This document shows positions 1 to 11,740 of a stretch of 64,000 nucleotides of DNA, piece by piece. Numbering within the stretch: position 1 is the stretch's first letter; each line of letters begins with the position of its first letter. Both the position numbers and the translations under genes were made by a program. Below the pieces are notes generated by a model, which searched no databases, was not told where the DNA came from, and saw only the letters and a list, made by a program, of their open reading frames with translations. The DNA comes from Ailurus styani (Eukaryota; Chordata; Mammalia; Carnivora; Ailuridae): NCBI GenBank assembly GCA_002007465.1, contig LNAC01000680.1, positions 365,405 through 429,404 on the forward strand. The letters run 5' to 3'.

Positions 1-815
1 TCCAGTGTGGGTGTGTTGATGACGTTGAAGATCTATGTGCTGGGTGAAGGTCTTTTTACATGCATTACATGAGAAGGGCCTCTCTCCAGTATGAATTTTC
101 TGATGTTTTTTAAGATTTGAGCTGCTTTTGTAGGATTTTCCACATTCATTACATTTGTACGGTCTCTCTCCTGTATGAACTCTTTGATGTAGGATAAATT
201 TCGAGTATGGACTGAAGTCCTTTTTACAGGAATCACACGTGTAATATTTCTTTCTAACATGAATTTTTTGGTGTTGCATTTTTTCCGAGAAAGTGTCAAA
301 GGCCCTTCCACAAGACTTACAGGTAAAGAGTTTCTTTTGAGTGGGAGGCTTATGATGGAGAATCAGAGCTGGTCTCTTGCCAGCGTGAAATCTCTGGTGG
401 GTCTGAAAGGAGGAGAGAAACCTGAAGGCCTTCTGACACACGCCACATCTATATGGCTTCAGTCCACCGTGCACGTTCTGGTGTTGAATAAACTTTGAAG
501 CACTGGTAAAGGTTTTGCCACATTGGTTACACTCCAGGTGTTTATCTAGAATATAAATGCTTTGGAGTGTTGTAAATGATGAGCAATGCCTAAAGGCCTT
601 TGTGGTTTGACCCTGTCTGTGGGCTTTCTCTACCTTGTGAATTCTCTGATGTCCAGTAAGATGGAAGATATGGTTGAAAGCCATGCTGCAGTCCTCACAT
701 TCATAACGCTGGACAAAAGTACATATTTTTTTATATTTAGCACGGTGGGAGGTTTGTCTGATGATATTCTCAGATTCATTAAGGGCGTGGTAATTCACCA
801 ATGCTGGCTGACATG
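1..815 (-). CDS. Gene A: C2H2 zinc-finger exon (5' part, runs off the window)
   Basis: Last coding exon of a KRAB zinc-finger gene on the minus strand, expected to supply its DNA-binding domain. The acceptor is a pyrimidine-rich stretch ending CTACTAG just above 815. The exon begins with two bases that complete the split codon left by the KRAB-B exon, and the frame stays open for 271 codons to base 1. After a linker of about 36 residues, seven intact C-x2-C-x12-H-x3-H fingers are visible, beginning YECEDC, LECNQC, YRCGVC, FTCKSC, YTCDSC, YKCNEC and FSCNAC. Between fingers 1 and 2 is an eroded segment (KAFRHCSSF), and between 3 and 4 an 18-residue non-finger linker. TGERP linkers join the last fingers. 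No stop appears before the window edge, so length and finger count are incomplete. Orthologue not recognised. Confidence 0.9.
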
Positions 816-985
816 CTAGTAGGAAAACAGTGGGAGGAAGATAAAATTAAATCCAGGCATTAGAACAAACATCAAGATCATGAGTACATGGGGTACAGGG
901 GGAGAGAACTCTCAGTGACGGGGGACTTCAGAGAGGTAGGACGGGAAGTGGGGGTAGAGGAATGAGAGACGTGTTCCTCAAGTGC

Positions 986-1205
986 AAGAATTTAAGTGAT
1001 CAGGGCGCCTGGGTGGCTCAGTGGGTTAAAGCCTCTGCCTTCGGCTCGGGTTGTGATCTCAGGGTCCTGGGATCAAGCCCCGCATTGGACTCCCTGCTCA
1101 GCGGGGAGCCTGCTTCCTCCTCTCTCTCTGCCTGCTTGTGATTTCTCTCTGTGTCAAATAAATAAATAAAATCTTAAAAAAAAAAAAAAAGAATTTAAGT
1201 GATCA
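986..1205 (+). mobile_element. can-SINE, musteloid type, full length
   Basis: Head GGGCGCCTGGGTGGCTCAG at 1003 and A-rich tail ending about 1188. Perfect 17 bp target duplication AAGAATTTAAGTGATCA at 986-1002 and 1189-1205, so this is a fairly young insertion in the gene A intron. Confidence 0.97.
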
Positions 1206-2230
1206 ACATGTGGCCCATGAAAAATTTCTGTAAACTTGAAGTACTTATTTGTGACTGTAAAAAATAAAATAAAAATGAAAAAGTAGTTAAAATTTTAATT
1301 ACCAAAACAGAATAAGCTTAAAGAATCTAAACAGAATCACATGATATTCTAAATAGGGACCACAGGTTGATTTTCATTACGGTCCTTTAAAATAGCTTGA
1401 TATAGATCTAGCAAGTTGTGAAAGTGATTATACTTCAAATGTTTTCCTTTCAACAACAAAATTGGGGGTCTTTATGTGAGTAAATACAAATCTGGTTTAT
1501 CAATTTTACTGATACATATCCATATATATATTTTTATATATCAGTAAAACCAATATATATATATATATATATATATAACACATATTATATATTTTACTGT
1601 GTGATGGGGTTGTTATTGATTGGGCCCATGTTCTACATGGATATTTGAGTTGTATTTTGGTTATTGCTAAGAACACCCAGAATAGCTTGTATATACATCT
1701 TGCTTATTTTTTGAAATATATTCTAGGCACAGATTCTTCAAAGTGAGAGGGAGTCCCAGTTTTTGATATATACACACACACACCACACTCAAGCTTTAAC
1801 TGGTTGAGTACGTCTTTGTATTTTGATAACCCCCCCACTCTGTCAAACTTACCTTTTCTGTCAAACTGTGGGGTTATAAGTCTAACCTTTTTTTTTTTTT
1901 ACTATAAAGAAATCTAAATTAAGATTGGTTAATTGCTAGGAAAAAATTTTTAACATTTCTATAGAACATAGGAAGTATTATATAGGTTAATAAATTCAAA
2001 ATTTTTTTACCATTGATAAGACAGAACTAGCACGGGTTTCTGTTATCCTGCATTCTAGATCTTGAGAGGCTACTGAAGTGATTGAAAATGTATGGATACA
2101 GAGGAATAGTTCACAACAGTTGAGTAATATTTTCTAAAAGATAAATGTCATTATAACGTAAAACAGAATCAAGTGGTAATTTAAAAGAACAAAGTGGAAA
2201 TAATTGGTTTGAAGATATAATGTTTAAATC
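1206..2230. other. AT-rich intron, no gene seen
   Basis: Intron of gene A between its finger exon and the SINE at 2241. Contains a (TA)n tract at about 1545-1576 and short homopolymers. No exon or recognised repeat otherwise. Confidence 0.6.
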
Positions 2231-2448
2231 AACTTAATAGGAGTGCCTGGGTGGCTCAGTTGTTAAGCCTCTGCCTTCTGCTCTCAGGCTATGATCCCAG
2301 GATCCTGGATCCAGCCCCAGATTGGGCTCCCTGCTCAGTAGGAAGCCTGCTTTTCCCTCTCCCACTCCCCCTGCTCGTATTCCATCTCTTGCTGTCTCGC
2401 TTTGTCAAATAAGTAAATAAAATCTTAACAAACAAACAAACTTAATAG
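2231..2448 (+). mobile_element. can-SINE
   Basis: SINE 2241-2438 with head GAGTGCCTGGGTGGCTCAG. Target duplication AACTTAATAG on both sides. Confidence 0.93.
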
Positions 2449-3015
2449 CATTTATAGCAGAATTATACAGTCAAAAAATTACCCAACCAACGACAAAACA
2501 ATAACACAGAGCTCCAGGTTGGAGAACTCAGAGGAGAAGGGGCTGAAGAAATGGAATGTAGAACTCAAAAACTGGAAAAGAAGTATCACCACCCATTAAT
2601 AAAAGTCCTGGGGGTGGGGGAGGGGTTGAGAGGATTTAGCAAACTTCGGATGGCTTTAGTACTTGGGCAGCTGGAATCTCTTGGAGAAGGAGAAGGAAAG
2701 ACCAGGAAAAAAAAATTAAAAGGAATAATAACCCAAAAACTTTCCAAACACAATGAAAACTATAAACCCACAGACCCAAGAAGCCCCACAAACCCAAACG
2801 CAAGAAACATGAAGAGAAGTACACCAAGGACAATCAAACTGCTCAAAAATCAGCAATAAAGGGAAAACTATTTTTTAAGAAAAGTTAAAAAAAGACATTC
2901 TGCACATTGAACAAAGATAAGAAGGACATCAGACTTCCCACTGGGAACACTTAGAGAAAAAAAATATATAGATGCAAAATTTTTAATATCTTGGAAGAAA
3001 AACAAACAAACCCTA

Positions 3016-3205
3016 TCAACCAGAATTTTTTTTTTTTTTTAGATTTTATTTATGTGAGAGAATGTGAGCAGAGGGAGAGGGAGAAGCAGCTCCCTGCTGA
3101 GCAGGGAGCCTCACAGGGCTCGATCCCAGGACCCTGAGATCATGACCTGAGCCGAAGGCAGCCACTTAACTGACTGAGCCACCCAGACGCCCCTCAACCA
3201 GAATT
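3016..3205 (-). mobile_element. can-SINE inside L1
   Basis: Reverse-oriented SINE 3028-3193, poly-T at its left end and GAGCCACCCAGACGCCCC at its right. Perfect 12 bp target duplication TCAACCAGAATT. Confidence 0.95.
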
Positions 3206-3741
3206 CTGAGGCCCAGCAAAAACCTTTCAAAAATGAAGAAAAAAAATTCCATAAATACAAAAACCAAAAGAATTCATTTCCAGCAGAACTACACTACAAG
3301 TTAAAAGTTTAAGTTTTAAAAATTTTAAGGAAAATGATATCAGCTGGAAATTTGGATCTACACAAAGGAACGAAGAACATCAGAAATTGTAACTACATGG
3401 TAAATATGTAAGGTTTTTAAAATTATTAAATCTCTCTCAAAAAGTATAGCTGATTAACACAACAGTGTATTGTGGGGCTTATAACAACTTAAGAGTAAAA
3501 TGTGTCACAACAGCCTAAAGGCTGGTGAAGATAAATGGAAGTAGAATTTTTGCATTAAAGATGGATACCATAAACTCAAACCCTAATGCAACTACTAACA
3601 TAGAACAAAGAGTTATAGCTAATAGAAGATAAAGTAGAACTTTAAAAAAATACTCAAAAGAGGGCGAGAAATGGGACAAAGGGGAATAAAGAACAGAAGT
3701 GACAAATCAGTATCAAGATCTGTTTAAGCCTAACCATATCA

Positions 3742-3967
3742 ATAATCACATTAAATGGGACGCCTGGGTGGCTCAATCAGTTAAGCGTCTGCCTTCGGCT
3801 CAAGTCATAGTCCAGGGTCCTGGGATTGAGCCCCATGTCTGGCTCCCTCCTTGGCTAGGGAGTCTGCTTCTCCCCCTCTCTCTGCCCCTCCCCCCTGCTC
3901 ATTCTCTCTCTCTCTCTCTCTCTCAATAAAATCTTTAAATTTTTTTTTAAGATAATCACATTAAATG
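3742..3967 (+). mobile_element. can-SINE inside L1
   Basis: SINE 3758-3951 with a (CT)n stretch and A-rich tail. Perfect 16 bp target duplication ATAATCACATTAAATG. Confidence 0.96.
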
Positions 3968-3979
3968 TAAATGGCAATT

Positions 3980-4126
3980 GGAGTGCCTGGGTGGCTTAGT
4001 CGGTCAAGCATCCAACTCGATTTCAGCTGAGGTCATGATCTCAGGGTCGTGAGATCAAGGCCCATGTTGGACTTTGAGCTCAGTGGGGAGGCTGCTTGGG
4101 ATTCTCTCTCCCTCTCCCTCTTCTCA
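3980..4126 (+). mobile_element. can-SINE, older and without A tail
   Basis: Head GAGTGCCTGGGTGGCTTAG is followed by a divergent tRNA-derived body that ends in CCCTCTTCTCAAG with no poly-A. It abuts the MER20 remnant. Confidence 0.85.
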
Positions 4127-4128
4127 AG

Positions 4129-4292
4129 CTAGGCATTACTGACAATTTACACCAGATAATTCCTGTTGTACAGGCTGTCTTGAGTACATAGGATATTTAA
4201 TAGCCTTTCTGGCCTCTACCCTCTAAATGCCAGTAGCACACTCCCATCCCCAGTTGTGACCACCAAAAATGTCACCAGACTTCAGCAACTAT
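4129..4292 (-). mobile_element. MER20-like hAT-Charlie DNA transposon remnant
   Basis: Internal MER20 landmarks in reverse orientation: GGCCTCTACCCTCTAAATGC, CCAGTTGTGACCACCAAAA and ATGTCACCAGAC. Ends are eroded. Confidence 0.75.
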
Positions 4293-5315
4293 CATGAGGG
4301 AACAAAATCTTCCCCTCCCCTGCATTGAAATCTACCTGTGTAAACACCCCAATTAAAAAGGTAGAGATTATCAAGATTGCGTAAGGAAAACCAAATTATA
4401 TATTCTCTAAAGAAACTCACTTTAAATATTTAAAGGCACAAATAGCTTAAAAGGAAAAGGATGGAAAATATGTACACCATGCTACCAGTCAAAAGAAAGC
4501 TTGAGTGCCTGGCTATACTAAGAGCAGACAAAACCCATCTCAGAGCAATAAAAATGTCCAGGAATAAAAATATTTCATAATGATAAAGTAGTCAGTGAAG
4601 AGCAAAGCAACCTTAAATGTTTATATACCTACAGAGCTTCAAAATACAGGATGCAAAAAGAATATCAAGGGGAAGTACACAAACTCACAATTATAGTTAG
4701 AGATTTCAATACCCTGTGTCAATAATTGATTAAAGGAGTAGGCAGAGTACCAGCAAATGATGATAGGTTTGAGCAACACTGTCAACCAACTAGATCCAAT
4801 TGCTGTTTATGGAACACTCCACGCGACAGAATATACATTCTCAAGTGCACAAGGAAACATTTCCCAAGCTGGACCACATTCTGGCCATAAAAACAAGTCT
4901 CAATAAACTTAAAAAGACTCAAGCTATGCAAAGTATGTTCTCTCACTACAATAGAATTAAATTAGAACCTAGCAGAAAAATCCCTGCAAAATTCCCCAGT
5001 ACTTTCAAACTAAATAATATACTTCTAACAACTCAAACAAATGAAAAGAGAAATTAAGTATTTGAACTGAAGGGAAATGAAGACACAATATATAAGAATT
5101 TGTGAGATACCACTAAAGCAGTATTTGGGTAAATTTCACAGGACTAAGTGCCTATATTAGAAGTCTCAAATCCATGACTTCAGCTTCCGCCTTAAGAAAA
5201 TTTTAAAAAGAGCAAAATAAACCAAAGCAGAAGGAAATAATAAAAACCAAAGAAGAAATCAGTGAAATAGAAAACAAGAAACCAATACAGAGAAAAACAG
5301 TAAAACAAAAAGAAG

Positions 5316-5392
5316 GGGCATGCAACTCTTGATCTTGGGGTCTTGAGTTCGAACCCTAGGGGGTTACTTAATATTTTTTTTTTAAAAAAGAA
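5316..5392 (+). mobile_element. Short tRNA-like SINE fragment
   Basis: Reads GGGGCATGCAACTCTTGATC then GGGGTCTTGAGTTCGAACCC, a tRNA B-box-like stretch of the short can-SINE class, ending in T/A homopolymers. 5' truncated. Confidence 0.65.
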
Positions 5393-5917
5393 AATTGACC
5401 AACCTAGCCAGACTGATCAGGAAAAAAAAAAAAAGGACACAAATTACCAATGTCAGGAATGAAAGAGGTGATCTAACTGCAGATTCTACAACCATTAGAA
5501 GGGTAGTAAGTGAGTAGCATGAACACATATATAGACAACTGATTTTTTTGACAAAGATGCAAAGGCAGTGCAGGTTTCTCACCCTAGGCAAAAAAAAGAA
5601 ATCACTAAAACTACAAGAAAGGCATCCTTCAAGTAGAAATAAAAATTCTGCAGGATTTTGAATAGATGGTAAAAGTAGAAGAAAGTGAACACTTCTTAAA
5701 TATGCTGTAAGAAAGTAGACTTCATTTCAATGTTTCCCTCTGAGTATTATGTACATAAAAATTTTGGAACTAAAGACAAGGACATCCAGTCATAACAGGG
5801 AACCTGGCTATTCAAAATAACACAGTGATGTTGAAGAGGGAGATGGGTGGAGAGAATTGCATGAAGTCAACAGAGGGGTCTAGAAATGGAGAGTCCAGGA
5901 GAGAGGGTTCACAAAGA

Positions 5918-6136
5918 ATTGCTAGACACCAGGACACCTGGGTGGCTCAGTGGGTTAAAGCCTCTGCCTTCGGCTCAGGTTATGATCTCAGGGTCCTGGG
6001 ATCCAGCCCCTCGTCCGGCTCCCTGCTCAGCAGGGAGCCTGCTTCCCCCTCTCTGCCTGCCTGCCTCTCTGCCTACTTGTAATCTCTCTCTCTGTCAAAT
6101 AAATAAATAAAATCTTTAAAAAGATTGTTAGACACC
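5918..6136 (+). mobile_element. can-SINE, musteloid type
   Basis: SINE 5931-6123. Target duplication ATTGCTAGACACC / ATTGTTAGACACC with one mismatch. Confidence 0.94.
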
Positions 6137-6460
6137 TGCTGTATGTAGTGTAGCAGAGATTTGGAAGATGGATTGAGGACCTGTAGAGAAGAATTTTAAA
6201 AAGCTGAAAGAGTTATGAACCCCAGGAAAAATTAAGCTGTTCAAGACTGCTTGCCTCAACTGTGAGCGATACTAGTCCTATAAAGTCAGTCACCATTGTA
6301 TAATTGTATAAACACTGAATACCACTGTAATGAGAAATGATTATACAGACTGTTATGGGGATAGGAGAGGAACATATGTATAATGGGCAGAATTAATCAA
6401 GATCTAAACTAGATAAGGAAAAACCGGTAAAAATAGATTTTAAAAAAAAGATTACTCAGC

Positions 6461-6576
6461 CTTTTTTTTTTTTTTAAAGATTTTTAAGTAATCTCTATAT
6501 CCAACGTGGGGCTCAAACTCATGCCCCCAAGATCAAGAGTCTTCTGCTCCACTGACTGAGCCAACCAGGCATCCCT
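6461..6576 (-). mobile_element. Short tRNA-like SINE
   Basis: Reverse-oriented: poly-T, AAGATTTTTAAGTAATCTCT, GTGGGGCTCAAACTCATG and GACTGAGCCAACCAGGCATC. No pyrimidine-rich body. Confidence 0.85.
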
Positions 6577-6740
6577 CTCAGCTGTTTCTTACTGGAGTTA
6601 AGTGGTTTCTCTGGGAAGAGTTAAACAGGGGTAGGTAGAGAAAAGGAAGACGACAGAGTCAGCCTAAGGGTATTGGTTGATTCTTTTGAGTTATGCATAG
6701 GTGTTTCTTTGATCCTATCACTTCAATAAAATCCATATTT

Positions 6741-6960
6741 AAAAAGATTTTAAAAAACACTGTTTATAATAGCATCATAAAAGATTAAATACTCAGGGAT
6801 AAATCTGATAAAATATGGTCGGAAAGAGTTGTAGGGACTTACCTATTTTTAGGGAAAAAGATTCCTAAGTTAAATATGGTGGACACATACTGTAAAACAC
6901 TATATTGCACTACAAAAGACAAACACGTATATGTGTCTATATATATAACTTGTAAAGACC
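6741..6960 (+). mobile_element. L1 ORF2 fragment
   Basis: Contains ATAGCATCATAAAAGATTAA and ACTCAGGGATAAATCTGATA, which match the late reverse-transcriptase region of old L1 elements. Strongly decayed. Confidence 0.6.
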
Positions 6961-8298
6961 TCAGAGATAGAGATAAATGGAAAGAGATTTTTTCACAGCA
7001 TGCCATTTAAGTTAAAATGCATTTATATTTGAAACTATTTTATAACTGATATGTGCATATTTAGCATAGGAAATATAGCAGACTGGCTGTGAGTAGGCAG
7101 AAGAAAGAGATCATGGGCTACAGAGGAAGGAAATGCAAAATAATGGGGGATTTTTGAATACAGCAACAGTGATCATTGGCTATAAAGTGAACAATGTGAT
7201 TGAATTCTCCACCTGACGGCCAGCCGTACCATCTAAATTGTTTACTTAAATAGGCGTATGTGTGTATACGTGGTAAAAACAAAACAGAAAGCAAACAGAT
7301 TGCTTTTCTAAAACAAGGCAGTGGAAAGAGTAGGAAATAATACTGGAGTAAATCCTAAAGGTACTACAACCTGTTAGAAAATTATACAGAAGTGCACAGA
7401 GCATGAACAGGTAAGGAAGAAAGACAAATGCATCAATGGAATCAGTTCAGAGAAGACTGCTGTGGACCGATGAACTAGTTTGAGGTGGGAGAGGAGTTTG
7501 GGCCAGGTCATTCCATTTTTTAAGAATAAGGCAGCCTGGTGTTACTTGGAATTCTTGGGAACAATCTTATAAAAGCTTTGAGTTTCTTCCTGGGTTCCAG
7601 GCCCTCTTCCCCAAAATGCCAACAACAGTTTATATGCATTTGGGATCTTATTTAACTCTTCAGATCTACTCGTGTTCCAAGCCAAATCTTCGTCATCTGT
7701 CCCAGCTTTTAACTTTCTGTCCCTTGACTTTCAGGAGCCTGTTAGTGAGCTCCTTCTGTGTCATGCCCTGAAACTAAGCCCATTTCGCTGAAATCCCTAT
7801 GTGATCTTGCATTCTGGCAGTTTCTGCTTTCTGCACTGAAGGGGGGGTGTCCTCACTCTTCATCAGAAGGTGAATTTGATAATTTTTCTGGTTATGGTAC
7901 ATCTGATTAAACTGTTAATCTAGAGAGAGGGAAAAAAAATTCTTCTCCTAAACTCTTTCTTGGGGGAAAAAGGGCTTTTCATGACACTTTCCCCAGCTAA
8001 ACCATTCATTCATTCCAGTCACTGTTAAGTTACTTGACCAGTTCAGCTCTTTATCCTTCCGTCTCTTCATGTGGTAACTTAAGCTTCGTGATTTTACCAG
8101 CACACCATTTGGTGTCCTAAGACTGAATAAAAGGATTTCAGGGAGAGTGTGAACATGCTGGATGGGGTGGGAAGAAACAAGGCTTCTTTGGAAGCCCATG
8201 GAAGAGTTCCTCTCCTGTCACCTCAGGGGTCCAGGTTACTCGGACCGGTTGTGGCGTGAGCTGTAATGGCTCCCACCTGCTTGATGCTGGTCAGTTAC
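6961..8298. other. Gene A intron, nothing recognised
   Basis: No open frame of note and no clear repeat. The last 300 bp (about 8000-8298) align with 22590-22800 of copy B and mark the duplicated segment. Confidence 0.6.
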
Positions 8299-8394
8299 CT
8301 GGGCATGGAGCACTTGTCACCTCTTTCTCCACCATCCAGAGGTCCTTCCCTTGCCTTAAAGCGGATATCACTTCTGCCTTATAAGTCCAGTGTC
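8299..8394 (-). CDS. Gene A: KRAB-B/b exon
   Basis: A 96 bp exon bounded by acceptor TCTTAG and donor GTAACT on the minus strand, with phase 1 at both ends. It encodes HWTYKAEVISALRQGKDLW followed by MVEKEV, the usual KRAB-B pattern (xKPxVIxxLEQGKEPWMVxxE) with Arg for the normal Glu before QGK. KRAB-B normally strengthens binding of the TRIM28 corepressor. It lies 445 bp downstream of the KRAB-A exon and has a recognisable but frame-shifted paralogue at 22801-22889. Confidence 0.88.
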
Positions 8395-8839
8395 CTAAGA
8401 GAAATAAACAACTTTGATCATGCTGTGATTCTTACAAAATTTAGACCCACGCTTTTGGTGATAAGGAATCTCATTATCAACTTAAAAATCTCTCAGCAAC
8501 CTCCAAAGTACTATTTGTATGCTTTTTTAAAAAGGACTATCTACATTCTTAGCCATTCCCCAGAACTTTCTTAGCACCCAATAGCTTGAGAACCATGGCA
8601 CTTAAGGAAAGTTCAATGGTTTGGAAGGTGGTGGAGAATAGAAAATTTTGAGTCATCACAAGATGAAAGTGTCCTTTCCTAGCATCACACAGCTCCAGTC
8701 CTTTGCTGAGGAATGTCAGTCAAATTCAGTCAAGTGTTGAAATTCAGTCAAGTGTTTTCAGGGGCTTTGCATATATACACACAGAAGAACAAAATTCTAC
8801 CATGGGCAGTTTTAAACTAACAAGGAAAGATCTCCTTAC

Positions 8840-8966
8840 CCAAAGACACTAGGTAATCAAGGTTATCCAGCATCACATCTGTATACAATTGTCTCTCTTC
8901 AGAGCTCAGATAAGCCCACTGGTCCGGAGAAAAGATCACAGCCACATCTCTCAATTGCACGGACTC
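8840..8966 (-). CDS. Gene A: KRAB-A box exon
   Basis: The length, 127 bp, is the standard size of a KRAB-A exon. Acceptor TTTATTTCAG and donor GTAAGG are clear. It enters in phase 0 and leaves in phase 1, encoding [20 protein letters not shown] then [20 protein letters not shown]. The DV and W of the TRIM28-contact positions are kept; the common EEW reads DQW and the common MLE reads MLD. Expected role: recruitment of TRIM28/SETDB1 to DNA bound by the finger array. The MLD change could weaken this; that is inference. Confidence 0.92.
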
Positions 8967-9675
8967 CTGAAATAAAAAATTTATACTTTATATATGCTTC
9001 CATGGGGCTCTCGGTAGGTATCTTTCAAGTTGGGCATTAAGAGGGAGACAGACAGTATACAAGGATGTTTAAGAATATGTGGCCAAAAGCTGTAATGGGA
9101 AGTGGAAACTGTAAGAAGTCTACTTTGTCCTTGTAGAGTTTGGAGAGGCAAAATTGCCTATCCTCATGAGAAAAAGAACAACTACAGAAATACATCTGGT
9201 GCGTGGGCTTGGCAGAGGAGTCAGCAGGGTGAGGCTGCCAACTGTGGGATTATGACTGAAGCCTCAGAACCCCACCCAGGTGAACAGTGAGGATACTCCT
9301 CATGCTGAGTGTTGGGCTGAAACATCGGTCTTTGGCTGCCTTCAGACTTAAATGGAGTCTTGAGTCTCAAGCCTGCCGGATTTCAGACTGGAATTTATAC
9401 CATTGATTTTCCTGGTTCTTGGGCTTTCTTTCTTGGGCTGGAACTTAACACCCTTAGCTGTCCTGCATCTCCAGCTTGCAGACTGCAGATCTGGGGCATT
9501 CTCATAATCATATGAGTTACGTAATAAGTCATATAGATCTCCTGTAGGAGAACCCTGATTCATACAATCACTTGTTCATGCCATGCAGTTTGGATTGATA
9601 AAGATTGTGATTATATGAACTGAGGCATCGAGGGATACCTGTAAAAATGAAGTCAATTTGAGCTGGACTTGAAAG
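8967..9675. other. Gene A intron, nothing recognised
   Basis: Intronic sequence between the KRAB-A exon and an L1 5'-end-like segment. Short open frames here look accidental. Confidence 0.5.
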
Positions 9676-9679
9676 GAGA

Positions 9680-10310
9680 GAGCACTTTTGGTTCTAGCCA
9701 TGATGGAGTAGTTGCTTCAAGTTGCCCTCTCACCATCAAAGAACTTAAAAGGCCAGATAAATAGGTAAGCCACTATTCTTACACACTGGAAAGCAACCTA
9801 TCCAAGGCTGTGACCCTTGACAGAAGAGAAGCATGTCATCCTGGCATTCTCTTTGATGGCAGGAACATAGAACCCAAGCAGTGCTCTTGCTGGATGGAGG
9901 GAGAGGATATCAGGGTTTGGAGCTTCCTTCCAACACAGCTGGGGTTAGGAAGGCAGGGTGCTAGAGGAGGAGCCCTAGGCACCTGTAGGAGAATTTCCCT
10001 TGGGTCCTTTGCTGACATTGAAAGTGTGCCTGCATGGGGTCAGACTTGGGAGAACAGTCTTGGGATATGGAGTTGGACAGCAGCTTTGGAGGTCACTAAG
10101 AAATCCTGCTTTCTTTGGTAAGAATGTAAGATTCCGGACTATTCCAGTGCCCAAGGAGAACAGGGTGACTGAACATTTAGTTGAGGTCACACACCTAGAG
10201 TTCTATATCCAGTAAAGATATCCTTCAAAAACAAACAATTTGGATTTGAAAAGTCAAATGACCAGTAACCATAAGACAAATGAAAACTTCTCTCCTAGAA
10301 GAAATCAGTT
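9680..10310 (+). mobile_element. L1 5'-end-like segment
   Basis: AGCCATGATGGAGTAGTTGC near the start and GAGTTCTATATCCAGTAAAG near 10198 are typical of the 5' region of old L1/HAL1 elements. Family assignment uncertain. Confidence 0.5.
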
Positions 10311-10324
10311 TGATAAATTTTTAT

Positions 10325-10690
10325 ATCTATTATGGATTCCTAACAGTTCCCCAAAAAAGTTACATTGAAGTCCTAATTCCCAGTGCCTCAGAATGTGACC
10401 TTACTTGAAAATAAGGTTTTTATAGAAGTAATCAAGTTAAAATGAGATTAGGGTGGGCCTTAATCCAATATGAAAGGGGAAATTTGGACTCAGAGACAGA
10501 CATGCATGCACAGAGGGGGAAATTTGGACCCAGAGGCAGACCAATGAGGAGACCCAAGGAGACCACAAGGCAAAGATAAAGGTAGAGACTGGGGGGATGC
10601 ATCTACAAGCTGAGGAATGCCCAAGATTCCAGAAGACCACCAGAAGCTAGGGTCCAGGTCTAGAACAGATTCTCCCTATAGCCCCAATTG
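10325..10690 (+). mobile_element. MaLR-type LTR remnant
   Basis: Successive landmarks: GAATGTGACCTTACTTG, GGGTGGGCCTTAATCCAATA, GGGGAAATTTGGAC (present twice), GATGCATCTACAAGCTGAGG and AGACCACCAGAAGCTAGGG. A solitary LTR of the mammalian MaLR class, non-coding. Exact subfamily not assigned. Confidence 0.7.
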
Positions 10691-10754
10691 GCAAAATGTT
10701 TTTAGGCCCTGTAAATTCATATTTTAGGAAGGAAATGAGAAGTAAGCAATTCAC

Positions 10755-10811
10755 CTGTGATATCACCTTTAGAAACGAAAGGGCCATTTTTCTCCTCCTC
10801 CTCTTCTTCTT
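10755..10811 (-). CDS. Gene A: start exon (ATG at 10787)
   Basis: Predicted first coding exon. A short purine-rich leader precedes ATG at 10787-10785, then 11 codons (MALSFLKVISQ) run to donor GTGAAT in phase 0, exactly as the KRAB-A exon requires. The acceptor is CTGCTTTCTCCTGAG. The same arrangement recurs in copy B at 24500-24565, which supports the exon although no expression data are available. Only 33 bases of the 57 bp exon are coding. An untranslated first exon and promoter must lie at higher coordinates and were not identified. Confidence 0.72.
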
Positions 10812-11489
10812 CTCAGGAGAAAGCAGACTCCCAAGAAGTCACACCTTCAAATTGAGGGCAAAGTATATGAAACCAGGCACCTCAACCTCCATCCCCACCC
10901 CAAATCACTACCACCTCAACTACACAGAGGAAACCGGGAATATACACCGTCCTCCCAACCTTGACCTGCAGGTTCCTCTCTTTTTCTGGGCCCTACAAGG
11001 AGCCCACACGGGATGCTGCAGCAGCTGGGATTTGGGGGTTTATGGGACCTCTGCCCACGTTCCAAAGTGTGTGGCTCTGCTTCCCAGATCTGCCCTGAAC
11101 AAAACCCCCTCTGCATCGCAGTGGGAAAGAACACAAACTCACCCTCTCAGAGAGGTCAGCCCCAACACGGCCAGCAACTCTGGCACCCACCTGAGCCTGT
11201 TTATGTAGAGCCCAGGTCATCACGCCCAGAATCTTCTCATTTCCCAATCAAGTCCAGTAACTGCCTGCAGAGCTCTCAGCCGTTTTGGTCCTGAGTATAG
11301 TTGGAACAAGAAAGAGTAGGGAATGCAAGAGTGTCGGTCAAGGTTTAGGCTGAAATTTCCCAAGAGCTTTTTATTCATGCCTACTGTACCCCAGTCATGA
11401 TGTCATATAACATATGCCACAAGACGGCTTGTGAGCACTTCCCACTTTAATCTTTGAGATGGGGGATCTCACCTGGTGCCCCCTACCCA

Positions 11490-11738
11490 CGTGAAGCAGC
11501 TGCAAGGAGGAGGCAAAGCAGTTAGATGCCTTCAGTGGGTGATGGGGTAAACATAGCCTGGAATGTCCAGGTGGAGCTGATATAATCAAAAGGGTCCTTG
11601 TAAGAAGGAGGCGGGGCATCAGGTGATGGAAGGGTGAGGAAAAGGGTCCTCCCCTGAGCCTCCAGAAGGAACACAGTCTTGCCAGCACCTTGAGTTTCGC
11701 CCCACACAAGACCCATCTTGGACTTACTGACTATTCTA
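11490..11738 (+). mobile_element. MaLR/MLT-type LTR fragment
   Basis: AGGGTCCTTGTAAGAAGGAG and GAGCCTCCAGAAGGAACACA then TTGCCAGCACCTTGAG are internal LTR landmarks. Ends at the pentamer array. Confidence 0.6.
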
Positions 11739-11740
11739 TC

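Larger units (their letters stand above)
2449..5700 (+). mobile_element. Old L1, sense strand, 5' part through early ORF2
   Basis: Sequence follows the course of an ancient mammalian L1. There is 5' UTR/ORF1-like text to about 3720. An endonuclease/early ORF2 section follows, for example AACACTCCACGCGACAGAAT near 4812 and GGACCACATTCTGGCCATAA near 4872. No frame is intact. It is interrupted by SINEs at 3028-3193, 3758-3951 and 3980-4126 and by a MER20 remnant at 4129-4292. Confidence 0.75.

Noticed and set aside
33..311. 92-codon minus-strand frame starting [11 protein letters not shown]
   Set aside because: Shifted-frame shadow of the real gene A finger exon; the true frame has intact C2H2 fingers.
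1003..1188. tRNA gene calls in SINE heads
   Set aside because: The tRNA-like A and B boxes belong to can-SINEs with poly-A tails and target duplications, not functional tRNA genes.
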